NCBI GenBank assembly: GCA_030695265.1
Contig: JAUYTA010000230.1
Location: 1 to 8,805 of the forward strand
Direction of reading: 5' to 3'
Source: Bacteroidota bacterium
Lineage (GTDB): Bacteria > Bacteroidota > Bacteroidia > Bacteroidales > Prolixibacteraceae
DNA length: 8,805 bases
The translations under genes were made by a program, and so were the position numbers. The notes beneath the pieces were generated by a model. It searched no databases. It saw nothing but the letters and a program-made list of their open reading frames with translations, and was not told the origin of the DNA. Positions 5,688 to 8,805 of this stretch are shown in pieces. Every line of letters starts with the position of its first letter. Within the stretch, counting starts at the first letter, position 1.

Positions 5688-5720
5688 AGTGAGCAGGTGA
5701 CTCCAAGTCACCTGCTCACT
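5688..5720. repeat. Perfect 15-bp hairpin in the trpC-trpF spacer
   Basis: The arms 5688-5702 (starting AGTGAGCAGGTGACT) and 5706-5720 are exact inverted copies around a CCA loop. No T run follows on either strand, so it is not a standard intrinsic terminator. It could mark an mRNA processing or stabilising site, or be an interspersed repeat. The trpF ATG follows 13 nt after the stem. Confidence 0.85.
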
Positions 5721-5733
5721 AAAAACGATTACA

Positions 5734-6390
5734 ATGAACAAACTGAAAATCAAAGTCTGCGGAATGCGCGATCCTAAAAATATTTCAGGAGTAGTTGCAG
5801 CATTGCCCGATTTTATTGGATTCATTTTTTACCCGAAAAGCAAACGGTTTGTCGGGTTCGAACCTTCTCCTGAAATGTTTGCAGAAATTCCCGCTTCAGT
5901 AAAAAAGGTGGGTGTTTTTGTAAATGAATCTCCGGAAAAGGTATTGGAAATCAGCAAAAAATGGAATTTGGATGTTATACAATTACACGGACAGGAAAGC
6001 CCCGGATATTGCAGACAGATTCAGAATTCAGGAATTACTGTTTTTAAAGCTTTTTCTGTCGATGAATCGTTTGACTTTGCAACATTGAAAGCCTATTCAG
6101 GAGTTTGCGAATCCTTTTTATTTGATACCAAAGGGCTGTTGCCGGGCGGAACCGGAAAAAAATTCAACTGGCAGTTATTGGAGAATTACAAGTTGAATGT
6201 GCCGTTCTATCTGAGTGGCGGGATCGTTCCTGATGATTTGAATTCAATAGAAGAATTCAGCCATCAGCAGTTATTCGGAATCGACATTAACAGTGGATTC
6301 GAGATTGAACCGGCATTAAAAGACGTTGAGAAAGTGCGCACGTTTATTGAGGAAATCAGAAGATTGCCTGAAGACGGAATAAAGGATTAA
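5734..6390 (+). CDS. trpF: Phosphoribosylanthranilate isomerase
   Basis: TrpF isomerises N-(5-phosphoribosyl)anthranilate to the deoxyribulose form used by TrpC. The 218-residue protein is a single TIM barrel of usual length. Cys9 in KVCGMR (7-12) and Asp131 in FLFDTKG (128-134) match the general base and general acid of the family. GGTGKKFNW (138-146), SGGI (161-164) and GIDINSGFE (182-190) fit the phosphate-binding loops. It is a separate gene rather than a TrpC fusion. It begins 61 nt after trpC, just past a 15-bp hairpin. Its start context GATTACAATGAA is identical to that of leader peptide 2. No Shine-Dalgarno sequence is visible. Confidence 0.95.
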   Translation: MNKLKIKVCGMRDPKNISGVVAALPDFIGFIFYPKSKRFVGFEPSPEMFAEIPASVKKVGVFVNESPEKVLEISKKWNLDVIQLHGQESPGYCRQIQNSGITVFKAFSVDESFDFATLKAYSGVCESFLFDTKGLLPGGTGKKFNWQLLENYKLNVPFYLSGGIVPDDLNSIEEFSHQQLFGIDINSGFEIEPALKDVEKVRTFIEEIRRLPEDGIKD

Positions 6391-6448
6391 AAATTAAAAG
6401 AGCAAACGTTCCAATCTTCATCAACAATAGAAATAATCGAACCCAATA

Positions 6449-6476
6449 GTAAATTGTAAATCAGTAAATCGTAAAT
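6449..6476. repeat. Four GTAAAT direct repeats in the trpF-trpB spacer
   Basis: GTAAAT occurs at 6449, 6456, 6464 and 6471, spaced 7-8 bases apart, giving a short AT-rich degenerate tandem array that ends 11 nt before the trpB ATG. It has no self-complementary arms. It resembles the simple AT-rich arrays often found between Bacteroidota genes. The remainder of the 97-nt spacer shows nothing recognisable. Confidence 0.7.
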
Positions 6477-6487
6477 AACAAAAAAAT

Positions 6488-7669
6488 ATGGATTATCAGG
6501 TAAATAAAAAAGGATATTACGGTGAGTTTGGCGGCGCCTACATTCCGGAGATGATGGTTCCGAACATCGAGGAACTTGAAAGCCGGTACATGGAAATTAT
6601 CCATTCTTACGATTTCAAACAGGAATTTGTAAGTCTGCTGAAAAACTATGTTGGCCGGCCATCGCCATTGTATTTTGCCAAACGGCTTTCAGAAAAATAC
6701 CAAAGCAATATTTTCCTGAAGCGCGAGGATCTGAATCATACCGGTTCGCACAAGATAAACAATACAATCGGGCAGATTCTGGTCGCAAAAAAACTGGGAA
6801 AAACCCGCATTATTGCCGAAACCGGTGCAGGTCAGCATGGGCTGGCCACTGCCACTGTTTGCGCATTGATGGGATTGAAATGTATTGTATACATGGGCGC
6901 TGTGGATGTGGAACGTCAGGCGCCGAACGTAAAAAAAATGCGGATGCTGGGAGCCGAGGTGATTTCGGCAGTCAGCGGGAACCAAACCCTGAAAGACGCC
7001 ACCAACGAAGCCATGCGCGACTGGATTAACAACCCCATTGATACCTTTTATATTATTGGTTCGGTGGTTGGGCCACATCCTTATCCCGATATGGTTGCAC
7101 GTTTTCAATCAGTTATTTCTGAAGAAATGCGCTGGCAGTTGGAAGAACAGGTTGGACGCGAAAATCCGGATCGGATAATTGCCTGCGTGGGCGGTGGAAG
7201 TAATGCTGCCGGGGCATTTTATCATTACCTCGATCAGGAAAGTGTTGAACTGATTGGCGTTGAAGCTGCCGGAAAAGGCATTGACACCAGTGAAACTGCC
7301 GCGACTATCACTTTGGGAACACCCGGAGTATTGCACAGTTCGCGTTCTTTCCTGATGCAAACCGACGATGGTCAGATTGTCGAACCGTATTCCATCTCTG
7401 CTGGTCTGGATTATCCCGGAATTGGGCCGTTGCATGCACATCTGTTCAAAACCGGACGGGCAAAATACCTTTGGGCAACCGATGCCGAAGTGTTGGATGC
7501 TGCATTGGAACTGACTCAATTGGAGGGAATTATCCCGGCATTGGAATCGGCTCATGCATTGGCTGTTCTGCCCAAAATAAAGCTTTCTCCTGAAGAAATA
7601 ACGGTAATCAATATTTCAGGAAGAGGCGACAAAGACATGGAAACTTATTTGAAACATTTTGGATATTAA
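6488..7669 (+). CDS. trpB: Tryptophan synthase beta chain
   Basis: TrpB condenses indole, channelled from TrpA, with L-serine to make L-tryptophan, using pyridoxal phosphate. The 393-residue protein has the length and motifs of the classical TrpB1 type that works with TrpA. The N-terminal GYYGEFGGAYIPE is typical. Lys89 in GSHKINN (86-92) forms the Schiff base. Glu111 in AETGAGQHG (110-118) is the catalytic acid/base. GGGSNA (235-240) holds the cofactor phosphate, and Ser377 in ISGRGDKD contacts the pyridine nitrogen. Every key position lies within a few residues of the E. coli numbering. No truncation is seen. It is the sixth trp gene, followed 91 nt later by trpA. Confidence 0.97.
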   Translation: MDYQVNKKGYYGEFGGAYIPEMMVPNIEELESRYMEIIHSYDFKQEFVSLLKNYVGRPSPLYFAKRLSEKYQSNIFLKREDLNHTGSHKINNTIGQILVAKKLGKTRIIAETGAGQHGLATATVCALMGLKCIVYMGAVDVERQAPNVKKMRMLGAEVISAVSGNQTLKDATNEAMRDWINNPIDTFYIIGSVVGPHPYPDMVARFQSVISEEMRWQLEEQVGRENPDRIIACVGGGSNAAGAFYHYLDQESVELIGVEAAGKGIDTSETAATITLGTPGVLHSSRSFLMQTDDGQIVEPYSISAGLDYPGIGPLHAHLFKTGRAKYLWATDAEVLDAALELTQLEGIIPALESAHALAVLPKIKLSPEEITVINISGRGDKDMETYLKHFGY

Positions 7670-7683
7670 AAAAAGTGCTTTTG

Positions 7684-7740
7684 GCTTCTGGCCACTTGCA
7701 ACTGGCTTTTTTTGCCAGTCACCAGTTGCCAGCCGCCAGT
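7684..7740. repeat. Nested CTGGC/GCCAG inverted repeats in the trpB-trpA spacer
   Basis: ACTGGC (7701-7706) pairs with GCCAGT (7714-7719) across a loop of seven T. GCAACTGG (7698-7705) can instead pair with CCAGTTGC (7722-7729), so two folds compete. More CTGGC/GCCAG copies flank these. On the minus strand, 7706-7718 is identical to 2960-2972 in the trpE-trpG spacer, so both belong to one repeat family in opposite orientation. The T run lies in the loop, so termination between trpB and trpA is unlikely. Confidence 0.75.
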
Positions 7741-7760
7741 AGCTTTAAATTTGAAAAACT

Positions 7761-8540
7761 ATGAATCGCATAAATAAACTATTTCAGAATAAACATGAAC
7801 GGATACTTTCCGTCTATTTCACAGCCGGATACCCAAAATTAGATGATACTGTACCGGTAATTCAGGAACTGGTAACAAACGGTGTTGACCTGATTGAAAT
7901 CGGGATGCCTTTTTCAGATCCGGTAGCCGATGGGCCTGTAATTCAGGGCAGCAGTCTGGTAGCGTTGCAAAACGGAATGAGCGTGCATAAACTTTTCGAT
8001 CAATTAAAAGATATCCGGCAATCGGTGGATATTCCGCTAATTTTGATGGGGTACATTAATCCGGTAATTCAGTTTGGTGTGGATGCTTTTTGTCAAAAAT
8101 GCCGCGAGGTTGGCATTGATGGACTGATCATTCCCGATTTGCCTTTGTCTGTTTACGAAGAAGAGTACAAATCCATTTTTGAAACGAATAATTTGCACAA
8201 TATTTTCCTGATCACCCCACAAACTTCTGATGAGCGACTTCGGAGAATTGATGAAGCTTCTTCGGGATTTATTTACATGGTTTCGAGCAATTCGACCACC
8301 GGAGCAAAAGAAGGTGTTACTGACTTTCAAAATGTTTATTTTGAGCGTATCAGTAAGTTCGGGTTAAAGAATCCCCGCCTGATCGGATTCGGGATTTCGA
8401 ATACTGAAACTTTCCAAAATGCCTGTCATTATGCACATGGGGCTATCATCGGCAGTGCCTTTGTTAAAGCCCTTGGCACCGATTTACCGTTGAACGAGAA
8501 AGTTTCGCAGTTTGTTAAAAAGATTGCAATCGAAGTGTAA
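7761..8540 (+). CDS. trpA: Tryptophan synthase alpha chain
   Basis: TrpA cleaves indole-3-glycerol phosphate to indole and glyceraldehyde 3-phosphate; indole passes through a tunnel to TrpB. The 259-residue protein is a TIM barrel of nearly standard length. Glu46 and Asp57 in IEIGMPFSDPVADGP (45-59) match the two catalytic acids. YFTAGYP (19-25) is typical of the N-terminus. LMGYINP and the loop GLIIPDLP are conserved, and SSNSTTGAKEG corresponds to the mobile loop 6 region, with the Ser-Thr-Thr-Gly form I associate with Bacteroidota. GFGISN and GAIIGSAFVK form the phosphate site. It is the last gene of the operon; terminator-like hairpins follow at 8564-8612 and 8679-8701. Confidence 0.96.
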   Translation: MNRINKLFQNKHERILSVYFTAGYPKLDDTVPVIQELVTNGVDLIEIGMPFSDPVADGPVIQGSSLVALQNGMSVHKLFDQLKDIRQSVDIPLILMGYINPVIQFGVDAFCQKCREVGIDGLIIPDLPLSVYEEEYKSIFETNNLHNIFLITPQTSDERLRRIDEASSGFIYMVSSNSTTGAKEGVTDFQNVYFERISKFGLKNPRLIGFGISNTETFQNACHYAHGAIIGSAFVKALGTDLPLNEKVSQFVKKIAIEV

Positions 8541-8563
8541 TTGTGTTGCTGTTTCTTTGCTTC

Positions 8564-8612
8564 ATATTCCAAAATAAATAAATGTTTTCTAACAGTATTA
8601 TGGAATATTTTT
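8564..8612 (+). terminator. Weak terminator-like hairpin after trpA
   Basis: ATATTCCA (8564-8571) and TGGAATAT (8601-8608) are exact inverted copies, with a 29-base loop, followed by TTTTATT. It begins 24 nt after the trpA stop. The AT-rich stem and large loop make it a poor intrinsic terminator, so this is a tentative call. Confidence 0.3.
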
Positions 8613-8678
8613 ATTATCGAATTGTTTATCAGTTGATTAATGAATGTTGTGTGTTCTAATTTCTAATTTCTGAAAGTT

Positions 8679-8701
8679 AAACAGTGTTAATACTGTTTTT
8701 T
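8679..8701 (+). terminator. Probable intrinsic terminator of the trp operon
   Basis: AAACAGT (8679-8685) pairs perfectly with ACTGTTT (8692-8698), plus one inner G-T pair, around a TTAA loop; the T run spans 8696-8701. It is the best terminator candidate between trpA and the next gene. The stem is AT-rich, so its efficiency is uncertain. The rest of 8541-8763 is AT-rich and shows no coding frame I would call. Confidence 0.5.
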
Positions 8702-8763
8702 GACATATTCTGACGTTTAAAAATTCGTTAAGTTTAAAGAAGTAATAGAAACAATTAAAAAAC

Positions 8764-8805
8764 ATGACGATGCTAGAGTACGCAAAGGTTATTTTACCGA
8801 AAGTT
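8764..8805 (+). CDS. Start of an unidentified downstream gene (partial)
   Basis: ATG at 8764 opens a frame that runs to the window end, reading MTMLEYAKVILPKV. A second in-frame ATG at 8770 gives MLEYAKVILPKV, which resembles my recollection of the beginning of a short conserved hypothetical protein found in many Bacteroidota; that match is from memory and unverified. The preceding 60 bases are AT-rich without a Shine-Dalgarno sequence, as for the trp genes. It lies beyond the likely operon terminator, so it is probably a separate unit. No function can be given. Confidence 0.5.
   Translation, partial: MTMLEYAKVILPKV

Noticed and set aside
8700..8727. Promoter for the downstream gene: TTGACA at 8700-8705.
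   Set aside because: The matching downstream element (AAAATTCG at 8720-8727) departs from TAnnTTTG, and the TTG overlaps the T run of the terminator; too weak to list.

Overview
The window carries a complete tryptophan biosynthesis operon, all on the + strand, in the order trpE-trpG-trpD-trpC-trpF-trpB-trpA (1487-8540). It is preceded by a SAM-dependent methyltransferase gene and followed by the first codons of a further gene. Several things point to a member of the Bacteroidota: the gene order with seven unfused genes, TrpE and TrpD motif variants I associate with this phylum (PIAGTFKR, LVDLARNDLSR, KHGNYGLSS), AT-rich start regions without Shine-Dalgarno sequences, and intergenic repeats of the PLPFGEGLGVR / PPTPPKEGR type. 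A Bacteroidia/Marinilabiliales-like lineage is a guess.

Region by region: 2-100 is probably the C-terminal tail of an upstream gene. 106-855 is a class I methyltransferase. 856-1486 is a long trp leader holding two complete, consecutive, ribosome-type transcription attenuators. The first is a 19-residue peptide with three Trp codons (951-1010), nested competing hairpins and an intrinsic terminator (1051-1080). The second is an 18-residue peptide with three consecutive Trp codons (1108-1164) and a strong terminator (1187-1225). Repeat-like GC-rich hairpins and a 9-bp tandem repeat then precede trpE. 1487-8540 is the operon. 8541-8763 holds terminator-like hairpins. 8764-8805 starts an unidentified gene.

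Together the genes take chorismate to tryptophan: TrpE/TrpG (anthranilate synthase), TrpD (phosphoribosyl transfer), TrpF (isomerisation), TrpC (ring closure), TrpA/TrpB (tryptophan synthase). All recognisable catalytic residues are present and no gene looks broken.

The most notable signal is the tandem attenuator. Transcription must pass two independent Trp-sensing switches, with unrelated sequences, before reaching trpE. The second oddity is that all six spacers between the trp genes (59-193 nt) contain inverted or direct repeats of several different families. Structural and regulatory claims come from pairing done by eye. Novelty could not be tested here.
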